The notes: generated by a model not told the origin, from the sequence alone. Counted from the stretch's first letter, positions 50,677-60,568 are shown. The stretch: DNA of 64,000 nucleotides from Gemmatimonadota bacterium (GCA_009841115.1 VXML01000020.1:1-64000); one strand, 5' to 3'. Numbers and translations are program-made.

Positions 50677-52027
50677 TGGGTTCTTTTTTCTTAGCCACCT
50701 GTACGAGCTGATTGTAGATCTTCATCTCAGCGGCGGCCCGCGCATCCAGCCCTTGGCTTTTGTAAAGACGGGCAAGATTGAAGCGAGTATCGGCGTTGTC
50801 TGGTGCTAGCTTGAGCGCCTTGGCAAAAGCCTGGAAGGCTTGCTGTAAATCGCCATTCATCAGATAAGCTGAGCCCAGATTGTTAAAGCCTTGGGCATAG
50901 CGCGGATTGAGTGCTAGCACGATCTCGTAGTGGTGGATCGCTTCGTCAATGCGTCCCTGCCGCAGGAGAGCATTGGCCAAGTTGTTGCGGGCACTGAGGT
51001 CTTGGTCGTTGATGCGCAATGCCGCAGCGTACTCGCCGCCGGCCTCGGCGTAGCGACCAAGCCCTCCGTAGAGCACGCCTAGGTTGTAATGCGCGTTGGC
51101 GTCGTCGGGGTAGAGGTTGAGGATATAGCGGAAACGCTCGATATCGGCGCTGACGGGTTGGATGCGTTTGAACATGGCCAAGAGCTTCTCGCCCCGGTCT
51201 TGGTCACCCCGCCGCAAAAAGAGCGTGCCGAGTCGGTGGTAGGCTTCGCCCTCAAAGGGGTCAAGGGCAATGGCTTGTTTAAAGAAGCGCTCGGCTTCGT
51301 CCAAGCGGCCTTGCTGCATGCGGACTTGGCCAAGTCCAGTATAGGGAGGGGCGTAGTTTGGGTCTAGGCTGATCATGCGCGCGAAGTTAGCCGCAGCCTC
51401 CTCGAATAGGCCCTGCTTGCCTTGGATTTGCCCCAGCCGGAAATAAGCGTCGCCATAGGTGGTGTCTATCTCAGTGGTGCGGGCAAATGCGCGGCTGGCT
51501 TCGTCATAGTGCGCCTGCCGCTCATAAACTACGCCCAAATTGTAGTGAATGGCCGCGTCGTCGGAGTGTTGGAGGGCTTGTTGGAGGGCCTCTATGGCTT
51601 CGCTGTAGTGCCCGTCGTCGGCGTAGGCTATGGCGAGCTTGCGGTAGAAGTCGCCCCGCTCGGCGGTAGCGTGCAGACCCTCTTGATAGATGATTGCAGC
51701 ATCGGCGTTGCGCCGCTGCCGGATGTAGATGTCGCCCAAAAGGAGATAGGCATCGGCGTGGTCAGGGGCTAACTGAACGGCTTGCTCGGCCAGTTGCGCC
51801 GCCTGCGCTAGATGGCCTTGAACCAGATTGAGGCGGGCCAAGAGCAAGAGGGCTTCAAGGTGCTGGCTATTGGCTGCGAGTATTTGGTTGCACGCGGCGA
51901 CGGCGTCGGTGTATTTGCCCTCTGTCGCTAGACGCTTGGCTTCTGCTAAGTGGTCGTCGGCACCGTCGCAAGCGCAAAGCAATGCACAGGCGAAAAAAAC
52001 CAGTACTCTATAGCTGAGCCGCGTCAT
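50669..52027 (-). CDS. TPR repeat lipoprotein
   Basis: A 452-residue exported protein. ATG 52027 gives a lipoprotein signal (LLCAC, cysteine at 20). Asp at the +2 position could favour inner-membrane retention by the Lol rule as known in enterobacteria. From residue 30 on there are about eleven TPR units (for example GHYSEAIEALQQALQHS, GLFEEAAANFARMIS, GRYAEAGGEYAAALR, GRIDEAIHHYEIVL). TPRs act as protein-binding scaffolds, often in secretion or outer-membrane assembly. The start overlaps the upstream gene's end by 20 bases. Partner unknown. Confidence 0.85.
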   Translation of the reverse strand: MTRLSYRVLVFFACALLCACDGADDHLAEAKRLATEGKYTDAVAACNQILAANSQHLEALLLLARLNLVQGHLAQAAQLAEQAVQLAPDHADAYLLLGDIYIRQRRNADAAIIYQEGLHATAERGDFYRKLAIAYADDGHYSEAIEALQQALQHSDDAAIHYNLGVVYERQAHYDEASRAFARTTEIDTTYGDAYFRLGQIQGKQGLFEEAAANFARMISLDPNYAPPYTGLGQVRMQQGRLDEAERFFKQAIALDPFEGEAYHRLGTLFLRRGDQDRGEKLLAMFKRIQPVSADIERFRYILNLYPDDANAHYNLGVLYGGLGRYAEAGGEYAAALRINDQDLSARNNLANALLRQGRIDEAIHHYEIVLALNPRYAQGFNNLGSAYLMNGDLQQAFQAFAKALKLAPDNADTRFNLARLYKSQGLDARAAAEMKIYNQLVQVAKKKEPSE

Positions 52028-53678
52028 ACATGGTCGCCAAGTGATCCTCGTAGATGGAGATTTGTGCGGCATATTTTTCCCGCAGGCGGTCAATCAATTC
52101 GTTATAGAGGCGATTCTCCTCCTCCTTGGTCCACCAGTAGCGAACTTGTTTGACCACCTCGTCGTATGGCTTAGGCTTTTCGGGGGTCTTTTCCAGCACC
52201 TCAAATAGCGAGAAGCCAGCTTGGCGGTGTGGAGTCGCAGTGATGGCCACCGGACCAGTGAGCACGCCAACCTCTGCGGCTAGGGCCGCGGTCAACAACT
52301 CGCCGAAAACCACCCGCTCGAAGGAGTGGATGTGGAAGCGGCCCTTGTCGTTGCCTTGGCGGATGCTGTGACTTGTAGCTAAATCGCCTATGGCTTCACC
52401 TGCTCGAATGCGTGCTGCTAGCGCCTCCGCCTCTTCGTGGGTGGCAACTAGGATCTCCTGCACGGTCACTTCTCGATCTTCCATGAAACGGTGCAGATTG
52501 GCCTCGTAGTAGCGTCGAAGCACATCTTCGCTCAGATCGATGTACTCCTCCACGTCGCGGCGGCGCAGCTCTTCGATGAGCATCGCGCGTTTTTTGCTCC
52601 GCAGCCAGTTGGCTATCGCTGGCTCCTGCGCCAAGTCGCGGCGTTCGATTGCCACGGGGAAAAGCACTTCGGGCACCAGATAGAGCCGAACGAACTCATC
52701 AATACCGCTACTGTCAGTGCCCACTGAGGCGACCCGACGCACTTTCGGATAGAGGGCTAGGAAGTCAGCTAGCGTTATCTGGCCACCGTCGTAGCGTCCC
52801 ACAATGCCCTCTGCGTCGATAGCCTCCACATTGTCTTGGGCGACGATGGCGGCTAGCTCGGAGATACTATGGGAATCTAGTTCGACATTGTATTCTCGCA
52901 TCAACTCGGCAATGAGCGCTCGCCGACGTTCGCCGAAGGCGGCCATTAGTGTCCCTTGGGAAAAAATCAAGTAATAGCTGGCTGGCGCGGGACGTTCGTC
53001 CAACACCTTATAGATGTCGTAGCCAGCTTCGACCTTCAGCGGTTCGCTAATCTCGCCTTTAGCGAGTTCGAAGAGCACATCCGCCACATCGAGAGAGACC
53101 CCGAACTCTTCGATACTATTTCGTCCAACGTAGGAGTTCAACGCCCCTTGGAGATTCCCTTGCTGGTGGTAGGTCAGGGGTTGGCCGGACAGTTCCTCAA
53201 ACGGGGTCCCACTCTCTAGAGCACGCAGGGCTTGGGCGGCCTCGTCGGCGGTACTCGAGCGGATGCGGGCGAGTTTTAGGAGCCGGTTCCACTTGCTCTC
53301 GCCCCACTGCCGCTTTATTTCCTCTTGCGGCAGGTCGATTTTGTCTTGGATTTCCAGCTTGACGAATTCTTGGAAGAGCTTTTCTCTTCGCGCCTGTTCC
53401 CATTGCTCTATAAAATCTGGGTCGCTATCGATCTGCCTCTTCCGCGCCTCTAGCAACATGAGTTCCATGTCGATCATCGCTTGGAGATATTCGTCGAATG
53501 CAGCGACGCCCTCCCGCTCGGAGAGCAGGAGGGGGGGCATGTCGCTTTTGAAGTGCTGTAAATTTTCGAAGGTAATAGAGACTTCGCCCACGCGGGCTAC
53601 GACGTTTTTGTCGCTTTGGGGGGAACTACAGGCAGCGATAATGACCAGAGACAAACAACCGATCGCCCGCGCCGTCAT
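52008..53678 (-). CDS. SurA-like peptidyl-prolyl isomerase lipoprotein
   Basis: A 556-residue lipoprotein. ATG 53678 gives MTARAIGCLSLVIIAAC with the lipid-modified cysteine at 17. A helical SurA_N-like region runs from about 28 to 250, with long stretches rich in E, L and R. A second part near 410-520 has parvulin-like strands (VTVQEILVATHEEAEALA, IGDLATSHSIRQGNDKGR). A YDEVVKQVRYWW tail ends the protein. It may chaperone outer-membrane or secreted proteins from this cluster. It overlaps the TPR gene by 20 bases. Catalytic activity is uncertain. Confidence 0.82.
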   Translation of the reverse strand: MTARAIGCLSLVIIAACSSPQSDKNVVARVGEVSITFENLQHFKSDMPPLLLSEREGVAAFDEYLQAMIDMELMLLEARKRQIDSDPDFIEQWEQARREKLFQEFVKLEIQDKIDLPQEEIKRQWGESKWNRLLKLARIRSSTADEAAQALRALESGTPFEELSGQPLTYHQQGNLQGALNSYVGRNSIEEFGVSLDVADVLFELAKGEISEPLKVEAGYDIYKVLDERPAPASYYLIFSQGTLMAAFGERRRALIAELMREYNVELDSHSISELAAIVAQDNVEAIDAEGIVGRYDGGQITLADFLALYPKVRRVASVGTDSSGIDEFVRLYLVPEVLFPVAIERRDLAQEPAIANWLRSKKRAMLIEELRRRDVEEYIDLSEDVLRRYYEANLHRFMEDREVTVQEILVATHEEAEALAARIRAGEAIGDLATSHSIRQGNDKGRFHIHSFERVVFGELLTAALAAEVGVLTGPVAITATPHRQAGFSLFEVLEKTPEKPKPYDEVVKQVRYWWTKEEENRLYNELIDRLREKYAAQISIYEDHLATMYDAAQL

Positions 53679-53679
53679 T

Positions 53680-54435
53680 TCAACTCTTGTCTGCACGCCG
53701 AGTCCGGGCGTAGTACACTTCGCGCTGAAAATCATAGGGTATATCCACGGTTTCCACAGGTGCGTCGCGGAAGTCGAATCTCAGCACCATTTCGCGGACC
53801 CACAACGTGAATTCCTCGACGTCGCGGTCGAGTGGGGGAAAGACCAAATACCCCTCTTTCTCTTGGCCACTGAAGATCATGTCGTCGGCAAACAGGGTGC
53901 GCTGCAGGAGATCGCGCCGCGCCTTGAAGCCCTTGCGCGCATTGCCGCCGTAGGCTTGGGCGTAAGGCCAATAGTACTCGGTCAGGGCGAGGAGAGTGAG
54001 CGCCTCATAGCGACGCCCGTTGGGGGCGATCAATTCGATGTTGGCTGGATTTAGGCGGACTTTGGGATAGGCGTAGTTTTTGACCTTGACTAAAAAAACG
54101 GTAAACCGAGTCGGTGCTTGCTCTTCGCCGGGTGGCGTCCAATCGCCATAGGTGTAGGGATTGGTCGCCACGGCGTAGGGATTAGGCAAGGTAAAACCCT
54201 CAGGGGCTTCTGAGACGCCGGCGAATTGCCGGTTCAGGGCCTCGGCCGACATGGGCAACATCGCTACTTCTAGACGATCTTTGACGAAAGTGATGCTGTG
54301 ATCGTCGCCGACCAAGTAGTTGTCATCCGCGATTTCCGTGGGCACCACCGGACCAGTAAAATGCCGATAGCCAAACTTCAAGCCGCATCCGGCGAGCGCG
54401 ATTAGCAATAGGAGCAAGCTACCCAATGTCTTCAT
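53680..54435 (-). CDS. lipoprotein of unknown function
   Basis: A 251-residue lipoprotein with signal MKTLGSLLLLLIALAGC (lipobox LAGC, cysteine 17). The mature part has beta-strand pattern (FTVFLVKVKNYAYPKVRLNP, then IELIAPNGRRYEAL), a fold sometimes seen in outer-membrane-associated lipoproteins. The family is not one I can name. It lies 1 base before the isomerase gene, and 33 bases past the terminator-like hairpin at 54470-54495. Its aromatic C-terminal half (EFTLWVREMVLRFDF) suggests a further beta-sandwich. Confidence 0.75.
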   Translation of the reverse strand: MKTLGSLLLLLIALAGCGLKFGYRHFTGPVVPTEIADDNYLVGDDHSITFVKDRLEVAMLPMSAEALNRQFAGVSEAPEGFTLPNPYAVATNPYTYGDWTPPGEEQAPTRFTVFLVKVKNYAYPKVRLNPANIELIAPNGRRYEALTLLALTEYYWPYAQAYGGNARKGFKARRDLLQRTLFADDMIFSGQEKEGYLVFPPLDRDVEEFTLWVREMVLRFDFRDAPVETVDIPYDFQREVYYARTRRADKS

Positions 54436-54469
54436 GGCGATCCTCGCTTCTTTGTTGGCTAATACAAGA

Positions 54470-54495
54470 CGAGGAGGGGCGATTGCCCCTCCTCG
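54470..54495 (-). terminator. hairpin terminator after the secreted CBM9-like gene
   Basis: An 11-bp perfect stem (cgaggaggggc with gcccctcctcg) with a 4-base loop lies 33 bases after the stop of the minus-strand gene at 54529. On the minus strand the next bases are tcttgtatt, T-rich but not a full run. It might be a partial terminator or a stabiliser between two parts of the cluster. Confidence 0.7.
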
Positions 54496-54528
54496 CTTTG
54501 CTAGACGGCTGATGCAATACAGCCTTGT

Positions 54529-55455
54529 TTAGTCGAGTTGGCTGTCCAAATGGCTCTTGACTCGACCCCAACTTGTGGCTTCGACGGCCGTGACTTCCTC
54601 GGGTTCGTCGGCTTCCAACAGGATGTAGTCGAGCATCTGGTCGCCCTTCTGGTCCTGACCCGTGGCACCGCCCAGCGGATAGAGCTGGTGCTTGGCACCG
54701 GTCGCGCCGCCGTCGCCATCGAGCGGACGCACGCCGATATGGGTCACTTGATCATTTTCGAATATGTGCCGAATCGCCTCGTCTCGGGTTACGCCGTGGA
54801 TGTCCCAAAAGGCGTTGCGGAACTCAAAGGTGTACGAGACGTTGGTCGAGAAATGCTCGGCATCCGGCGGATTGACGGTCCAGGCGATCTCGAAGATGTC
54901 GCCCGTAGGCTCGCCCTCAAACATATCCGAACTCCAGCCGATCGGCGGCAAGTCGATGTATTCGAGCAGGCTGTTGTACGCCACAGGCTGGCCCGGCAGT
55001 GGCTTGATGCGCAGGTGATAGCGCTGAGCGTTGAGCACCTGATCGATGTTTTCGCCCAAGAAGTCGCCGCCCGAGTGATCCGGATCGAAGGTGATCTGGA
55101 TGCAGTCGTCGTTCCACCAGCGCTTCTGGTCTTCTTCGATCAGACGCAGGGTGTCGTCTTGAACGCGGATGAAGAAGTAGAAGCGATTATCCGGCGGCGT
55201 GCTCCACGCCATCAGAATGCTGACGTCGTAGTCTTCCTTGGCGATGGTCTCGCCTCCAGCAGTGAACATGCCCTCGGTGGTGAGGATGAATTCCTCATCC
55301 AGCCAGCCCCAATCGTCTTCGAGGCCGTCGATGGTCATGGCGCTGGGATTGGGTACGCCTGGGATGAAATACTCAGCGCCGACGTGCGCGTTAGCCGGAC
55401 TGGCTAAGGCGAACGCTGCGGCGCAAACGACAAAAAGGAAAAGAGTTTTTTTCAT
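54529..55455 (-). CDS. secreted CBM9/DOMON-like protein with TAVEAxxWGxVK tail
   Basis: A 308-residue exported protein; signal peptide MKKTLFLFVVCAAAF to NA at residue 23. The core reads MTIDGLEDDWGWLDEEF near 40, VSILMAWSTPPDNRFYFFIRVQD near 79 (in parts VSILMAWS and FYFFIRVQD), DDCIQITFDPDH near 120, and FEIAWTVNP, as in carbohydrate-binding module family 9/DOMON-type beta-sandwiches. The tail TAVEATSWGRVKSHLDSQLD is like the tail of the protein at 8394-8894. A promoter lies just upstream (55515-55543). Function: perhaps binding of glycans or haem at the surface; unknown. Confidence 0.82.
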   Translation of the reverse strand: MKKTLFLFVVCAAAFALASPANAHVGAEYFIPGVPNPSAMTIDGLEDDWGWLDEEFILTTEGMFTAGGETIAKEDYDVSILMAWSTPPDNRFYFFIRVQDDTLRLIEEDQKRWWNDDCIQITFDPDHSGGDFLGENIDQVLNAQRYHLRIKPLPGQPVAYNSLLEYIDLPPIGWSSDMFEGEPTGDIFEIAWTVNPPDAEHFSTNVSYTFEFRNAFWDIHGVTRDEAIRHIFENDQVTHIGVRPLDGDGGATGAKHQLYPLGGATGQDQKGDQMLDYILLEADEPEEVTAVEATSWGRVKSHLDSQLD

Positions 55456-55514
55456 GAGTTCCCTCCGTGGGAATAGTGGTAAGGCAATCGACGATTCATC
55501 CTTTAAGACGCCCT

Positions 55515-55543
55515 ATATTACGTCTTTTAGGAGTGCTTAGCAA
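55515..55543 (-). promoter_or_regulatory. promoter of the secreted CBM9-like gene
   Basis: On the minus strand TTGCTA (55538-55543) and TAATAT (55515-55520) are separated by 17 bases. An aagacg/cgtctt inverted repeat (55505-55510 with 55521-55526) overlaps the -10 box, so a regulator could bind here. The gene's GGAGGG ribosome binding site is close to the ATG. Confidence 0.5.
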
Positions 55544-55565
55544 GTTCAATTTTCGCCGTTTCCGC

Positions 55566-58199
55566 TTACTCTTGCCCAGTGCTGGCGAAAACGCGAATGA
55601 ACCCAAGCGAGGTGTTGCGCTGCTCGGCTTCGAAGTTTTGTTCCTCTAGCTGAAGACCCGCATTTAAGGTCAGTTGATAGCCCAAATAGGCCGAAGTATT
55701 TGAGAACAAAATCGAATAGACGCGGCTGGTAAAGTCCTCGACATAACCGACTTGTAGTTCGGCTGGCCGGTCTTGCAAGTTCTCAAACCAACTGAACTCT
55801 AGACCGAGCGCGATCCAAGTCTGTTCGAGGATCGCATAGCGCGAAATCAAGAACAGGGTTTCCTCTAGCTCGCGGATATTGGCCTGTGATGGATCGGTGG
55901 GAGTCTCGCGCCTGAAGGTACTCTTCCACTTGGGCCAGATGGTCAGATCTGCGCCAATGGGAATGGTGTAGTCGGCTTTGGTAATCAGCCCGAAAAACGA
56001 ACGGTCGCGCTTGTCGGCCTGCTCACCGCGCTGGTTGAAAATCTCGTGTTTGACCTTGGCGGTCGCCCTGAGGTTGCGGATGCGGTTGTAGTCCGCCTGT
56101 AAGTAGATGCTGTTGACGAAAGTGTCTTGGTTGTCGAGCGGATCGGTAAAGTCCGTCCGGCCCGTTGGGTCGATCCAACGCAGGCGGTCTTCCGGGATGT
56201 TGTCCGACACGAGTTTCGCGTGCTCAAAGAGCGCGACCCGCAGGCCCGGGAAGTTCCAGCGCACGGTGAACAAACCGTAGTTGGCCTTGCTCTTGCGCGC
56301 TGAGCTTAGCTGGCGCTCGCTCAAGCGGCCAAGGGTTAGCTGCGCGTCCTCGCTGAGCATCATGCCGCCGTAGGCGTTGTAGCCACGGTGATCGCGGTCG
56401 TAGGGATAGTCGGGCTGGCGATCGTCTTCAAAGCGGTCGATCAGGGTGTTGTTGTTCATGTCCATGCCGAAGAGGAAGGCCGGAGGATCGACCTCATAGC
56501 GCAGAAAAGGCTCGTCGTAGTCGGGCCGTGAGTTGCGGTTTTGATTGAAGTCGGAGACGAAGTCGTTGTTTTCGTCTAGTCCGGGGAACACCGCTAAGTC
56601 GGCACCCACCGAGCCACCTGACGCACCCACCCCTGTGCCGAATTGACCGGCCCGCTGCCAGTCGGCAAAGCGGTCTTGGTCGTCGTTGTCATCAACGAAC
56701 TCGAAGAGGTGGAAAATTTCGCTGCTGTAATCGATGCCGCCCAGCGAGTTGGCCATGAACGCGGTCGTGCTGTAATCGGGGTCCATGGTGAACATCTCGC
56801 CGTAGGCAAACCACGGATAGGAGGTGTAAGACGCGGTGAGATAACCGGCCTCTCCCTTGTCCTCGGCGAGGGTATGTTGCTCTAGGTTTTGGTTGGGGAA
56901 GCGCCGGAAGCGTCGGTTGCGCACGAACTCGGCGCGTAGGTCTAGGCCGCCGAGGCTCAGAATCTCGAAATCTACCCCGATTACATCGCTGCCGGTGGGC
57001 AACCCGTACTCAAAGCGCAAAAACTGTTGGTTCGACCCGTCGGATATTTCGCCTTCGGCTTGCGCCACGGGCAAAAAGACGGGGTCGCCCAAGCGATCGG
57101 TCTGCACGTTGGACGTGACGGCTACTCGGTAGTCGTTGGCCAGAATCAACTCGAACTCGATTTTGCTCGCCTCCTGATAGGTCGGCACCTTTTCGGTGGG
57201 TCGGAAGCTGTTGCGGATGTCGTAGATCAGTTCGATGTTGTCCACACCCCTGGCCTCTAAGCTGCCGCCGGTGCGGATCCCGCCGCGGACAATCGGGGTG
57301 ATTTCAGGGTGAATCTCGCCGTCGATCAGCACTCGATCGAAAAACAGTAGCGCGCCATTGTCGCTCGACTCGGGCGAATCGTCTGAGATGAGGATCGTCA
57401 CGGTCTCGACGCTGCCCGTGTTCTGCGGTGTGGTCAAGACGCCCTTGAGCGAATTGTCCCCCATGTCGAGGGTGCTGCGCGCGTTGTGGGCGCTGACCCA
57501 CGTCGCCCCCACCTTGGCAAAGTCGCCTACTTGAGCCACACCCCGGCCACCGAGTAAGCGAGTGGAGTTTTCCACGAGGGCCGCGGCCTCAGACTGGGTT
57601 CCAGCCGGGTTGGCCGGTGAGCTGATGCGCGAGCCGAGGAACGTGAATGCGTACTTGTCGGAGAGGAAGTCCCACTGGATGCCGTTAAAGGTCGGCTTGG
57701 AGAAAGTCAGTGGGGTCAGGGTGGTGCGAATGGCGTCGCCTACTGTTAGTGCGGTGTGGAACTGGCCTTTGTGGGCAGACGAGATCACCACGCGGTCGAA
57801 CCAACTGCTGTAGCGCGGGCTTTTGAAGATGCCGCTGCCCTGGCGCAGGGGGTTGTTCTCGGTCCAGTCGTAGATCGTCCAGCCGCGGGCGATGTAGTTG
57901 CCGAAGGCATCGTAGTGGCGGTTGCCCTCTAGCTGTATATCGACGTAGCGCTCGTATTCGTCGCGGGCGTAGTTGCTGTACTCCCAGCCTCGCCAGCCGT
58001 ATTCGTAGAAGAGATTTTGCGGCAAGTAGAACTTGCGGCGGTTGGGCGCTAGGGCACCGGGGTGGATACGCACTCCGTAAATTCCTGGCTCGGCTATGGG
58101 CCGATAGCCCGTAGTCAACTGAGCTAAAGCGCTGCCCCAGTCTAGCGCCAGCAAGGCGAGAGCTGCACACAATGCCGATCGGATGCGAGACAAATACAT
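55566..58199 (-). CDS. large exported protein, probable outer-membrane beta-barrel
   Basis: An 877-residue exported protein. ATG 58199 has GGGAGGGG 6 bases upstream and yields a signal peptide ending ALAQ near residue 27. The protein is rich in aromatic residues at strand ends, with many alternating patterns (IWPKWKSTFRRE, WIALGLEFSWFENL, TLNAGLQLEEQNF), typical of porin-like barrels. Around residues 520-580 lies an acidic segment with Asn and Asp (DENNDFVSDFNQNRN, DMNNNTLIDRFEDD), like calcium-binding loops. The last residues are not the usual terminal F. No family is recognised. Its gene follows the FlgD-like genes, possibly a transport partner for their products. Confidence 0.65.
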   Translation of the reverse strand: MYLSRIRSALCAALALLALDWGSALAQLTTGYRPIAEPGIYGVRIHPGALAPNRRKFYLPQNLFYEYGWRGWEYSNYARDEYERYVDIQLEGNRHYDAFGNYIARGWTIYDWTENNPLRQGSGIFKSPRYSSWFDRVVISSAHKGQFHTALTVGDAIRTTLTPLTFSKPTFNGIQWDFLSDKYAFTFLGSRISSPANPAGTQSEAAALVENSTRLLGGRGVAQVGDFAKVGATWVSAHNARSTLDMGDNSLKGVLTTPQNTGSVETVTILISDDSPESSDNGALLFFDRVLIDGEIHPEITPIVRGGIRTGGSLEARGVDNIELIYDIRNSFRPTEKVPTYQEASKIEFELILANDYRVAVTSNVQTDRLGDPVFLPVAQAEGEISDGSNQQFLRFEYGLPTGSDVIGVDFEILSLGGLDLRAEFVRNRRFRRFPNQNLEQHTLAEDKGEAGYLTASYTSYPWFAYGEMFTMDPDYSTTAFMANSLGGIDYSSEIFHLFEFVDDNDDQDRFADWQRAGQFGTGVGASGGSVGADLAVFPGLDENNDFVSDFNQNRNSRPDYDEPFLRYEVDPPAFLFGMDMNNNTLIDRFEDDRQPDYPYDRDHRGYNAYGGMMLSEDAQLTLGRLSERQLSSARKSKANYGLFTVRWNFPGLRVALFEHAKLVSDNIPEDRLRWIDPTGRTDFTDPLDNQDTFVNSIYLQADYNRIRNLRATAKVKHEIFNQRGEQADKRDRSFFGLITKADYTIPIGADLTIWPKWKSTFRRETPTDPSQANIRELEETLFLISRYAILEQTWIALGLEFSWFENLQDRPAELQVGYVEDFTSRVYSILFSNTSAYLGYQLTLNAGLQLEEQNFEAEQRNTSLGFIRVFASTGQE

Positions 58200-58257
58200 G
58201 AGATACCCCTCCCTCAAGAGGCTTTGCCGAATGGGCTAGGAGCTAGCTGCAATTTAG

Positions 58258-60552
58258 CTAGTAAGCTACGTTGATGATTTGCGCCAAGTTTTGGACTGCT
58301 GCTTGGGCGTCGATTTGGATTCGGCACACGTAAATCCCCGGAGGCACGCGCCGTCCCTCGTCGTCTGCGCCATTCCACGTATAGACGAGGTAGCCGTCGC
58401 TGCTGCGGCCGCCGGCCAACGAGCCAACCTGCCGCCCGTCGAGCGCATAGATATCGACTGCTATCGGGGCGTCTGTCTTTAATACCGCAAAGCGAATCTC
58501 GGCGTGGTCGCCGATTCCGTCGCCGTTGGGCGTGAGGACTTTGGGCGCAATGGAGACTTTGTCGAGCAAGCTCTCGGACGCGGGCACTTCGGGCAGAAAT
58601 ACCGTGGTGGCCGCCCGCCCGGCCGGATCGACCTGCTGCCAGAACTCCATCTCGTCGGTGTGGCCGACAAAGGCAGAAAAGAGATAGGGATTGGCGAATA
58701 CGTTGACCTGTAGGTCAATTTCGACCTCTTGCCGCCGGACAACTTGCGACAGTTCCACTACCAGCGAGTCGGGCAACAATTCTAAGGAGGCCGGCTCGAC
58801 CTCGGCACCGGCGACGCGGATGACTACGCTCTCGGCTGCTGCTTGCGATGGCGTGTTTAGCCGCAGGCGGTTAAAGCCCTTGTCGCCAGATTTGAAGTCC
58901 GGCTGCAATACGTACGTAAAGTTTTCCGGCTGGCCCACTTGGGCCTCGTTGGGAGTAACTTGGCCGAGCGCCCCGTTGAGGAACGAATCCGTGTAGTTGA
59001 GCTTCAGTCCCTTTAGGGTGGGGGCCACGTCTGGGCTGTCCGATTTGAGCAGTACCCTGAATTGCACGTAGCGTCTCGGGCTGGGTGAGAGAAACTCTTG
59101 GCCGGAAAACAGATAGGTGTTGCTCCAGCCGCTCCAATCTGGGGTCGGCCGAATGTAGGGCACGATGTCGCCTTTCCACCGTTTCTTCAAGTCGTTGTAT
59201 TCGTCTTCGGTCACTTCGTGGCCCTTGCGGTGGTAATACGTATTGCCTTCTTCGAGACCGCTACCCGAGCGCGTCTGTGCCAAAACTTGCGTTCCCGCGG
59301 GTAAGTCGGCGTCCCATTCAAGGGTGCGGAAAACCTTGGGACTATCATCTACCTTGAGGAAGTCCGAGCGCAATTCTACTTCAGCGACATAGCCGGTGGG
59401 TACGACGACGGCTTCGGCCATCGCGCCGCTGCTACTGCCCCCGAAGATCATTTCGAGATAGCGCAGGGGCCGGTACGGGTGCATGAGATAGGTGATTGGC
59501 TCGGGATTGTTCCAGTCGCTTGGCGCAGGGAAATCGAAGAGGACGTCGAAGTCGACGTCACCCGAGGGCTTGAGCTCGCCGGCCGACCCCAGCAGCCGGT
59601 GGCGCAAGATGCGCGGCCGGCCCCAAGTGGTGGTCTCCTGAAACGCTACGAAGATGACGCGGTTGACCCAAAAGACCGCGCCCAAATCCCAGCGCCACTG
59701 GGCGATAAACTGGCCGGTTTCACTCCAGTTGAGTTCCTCCCAGAAGGTATTGACATTGCCGTCGATCATCGCGGGCGCGCGCTCCTTGCCCTGATCGTCG
59801 ATGATCCCACCTCGGGCCACGGTCCCTTGGGCGATGTTCTGTCCAAACGCGATGACCTCGACCTCTGCGAGGGCCGCGTCCTCGCTCTTGACGTCGGCTA
59901 TGATGCGGATGTATTGGGTGGGCGCGAAGGCTGTGGGGACGTCCGTGTCTTCGGCAGGTTGGCCAAAGCTCAGCACCCTTTTGGTTGCTTCGCCAAAGGC
60001 CACTGGATACGACAAGAGGGTCTCTTCGTTGCGCTTGGTCGTGCCGCCGATGAGGTTAAAGAGGAAGACATCGTCGGTGATTGATTGGAATTTGCCGTCA
60101 GAGCCAAAGACCCGGAGTGCTCGCAGCGGTCGCGCGCTTTCTTCATCGGGAAAGTGCAGGCGAACTTCCTTGACGGCCACCATCCTGCCCAAGTCGATTT
60201 CGAGCCACCAGGTGTCGAGCGGGTCGTCTTGGCTGGGTTTCCAGTAAGTGGTGGTGTCGTCGTCGATGATCAGATGGGCATCAGCCGCGTTGGACCCGGC
60301 CTTCCACACCCCGCCGCGCTGCTCTTTGACCTTCTTTAGCTCGTGCGTGAACAGAGGGGAACTCGGTGCGGCGTTGAAGGGCTGCTCAAACTTGACCGGC
60401 CGGATTGATCCATCCGCTCGCAAGTCAACAGCCCCGACCGGGTAGGTCCACGTCTCCCACTGCGCCTTGGTGTTTATTTCAAAAACCTCTTGAGAATGGG
60501 CAAAACTCGCTGGCAAAACTAGCGTCAGCAAACAAAGCCATAGTCGGTTCAT
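58258..60552 (-). CDS. secreted discoidin-like protein with FlgD-like C-terminal domain (third of three)
   Basis: A 764-residue exported protein. ATG 60552 has AAAGGAGCGG in front and gives signal MNRLWLCLLTLVLPASFAHS. Residues about 85-190 resemble a discoidin (F5/8C) domain (DDDTTTYWKPSQDDPLDTWWLEIDLG in parts DDDTTTYWKPS and WWLEIDLG). A shared middle motif reads YYHRKGHEVTEDEYNDL and PSPRRYVQFRVLLKS. The end is LTPNGDGIGDHAEIRF followed by an FlgD-like Ig-fold (YTWNGADDEGRRVPPGIYVC), and the last residues are NVAY. The C-terminal type is common in secreted proteins of Bacteroidota-like bacteria. Function unknown. Confidence 0.8.
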   Translation of the reverse strand: MNRLWLCLLTLVLPASFAHSQEVFEINTKAQWETWTYPVGAVDLRADGSIRPVKFEQPFNAAPSSPLFTHELKKVKEQRGGVWKAGSNAADAHLIIDDDTTTYWKPSQDDPLDTWWLEIDLGRMVAVKEVRLHFPDEESARPLRALRVFGSDGKFQSITDDVFLFNLIGGTTKRNEETLLSYPVAFGEATKRVLSFGQPAEDTDVPTAFAPTQYIRIIADVKSEDAALAEVEVIAFGQNIAQGTVARGGIIDDQGKERAPAMIDGNVNTFWEELNWSETGQFIAQWRWDLGAVFWVNRVIFVAFQETTTWGRPRILRHRLLGSAGELKPSGDVDFDVLFDFPAPSDWNNPEPITYLMHPYRPLRYLEMIFGGSSSGAMAEAVVVPTGYVAEVELRSDFLKVDDSPKVFRTLEWDADLPAGTQVLAQTRSGSGLEEGNTYYHRKGHEVTEDEYNDLKKRWKGDIVPYIRPTPDWSGWSNTYLFSGQEFLSPSPRRYVQFRVLLKSDSPDVAPTLKGLKLNYTDSFLNGALGQVTPNEAQVGQPENFTYVLQPDFKSGDKGFNRLRLNTPSQAAAESVVIRVAGAEVEPASLELLPDSLVVELSQVVRRQEVEIDLQVNVFANPYLFSAFVGHTDEMEFWQQVDPAGRAATTVFLPEVPASESLLDKVSIAPKVLTPNGDGIGDHAEIRFAVLKTDAPIAVDIYALDGRQVGSLAGGRSSDGYLVYTWNGADDEGRRVPPGIYVCRIQIDAQAAVQNLAQIINVAY

Positions 60553-60568
60553 AGCTACCGCTCCTTTC

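Noticed and set aside
54538-55407. A 289-codon plus-strand frame over the secreted CBM9-like gene.
   Set aside because: The minus-strand frame has a signal peptide, a ribosome binding site, a promoter and a terminator; the plus-strand frame has none.
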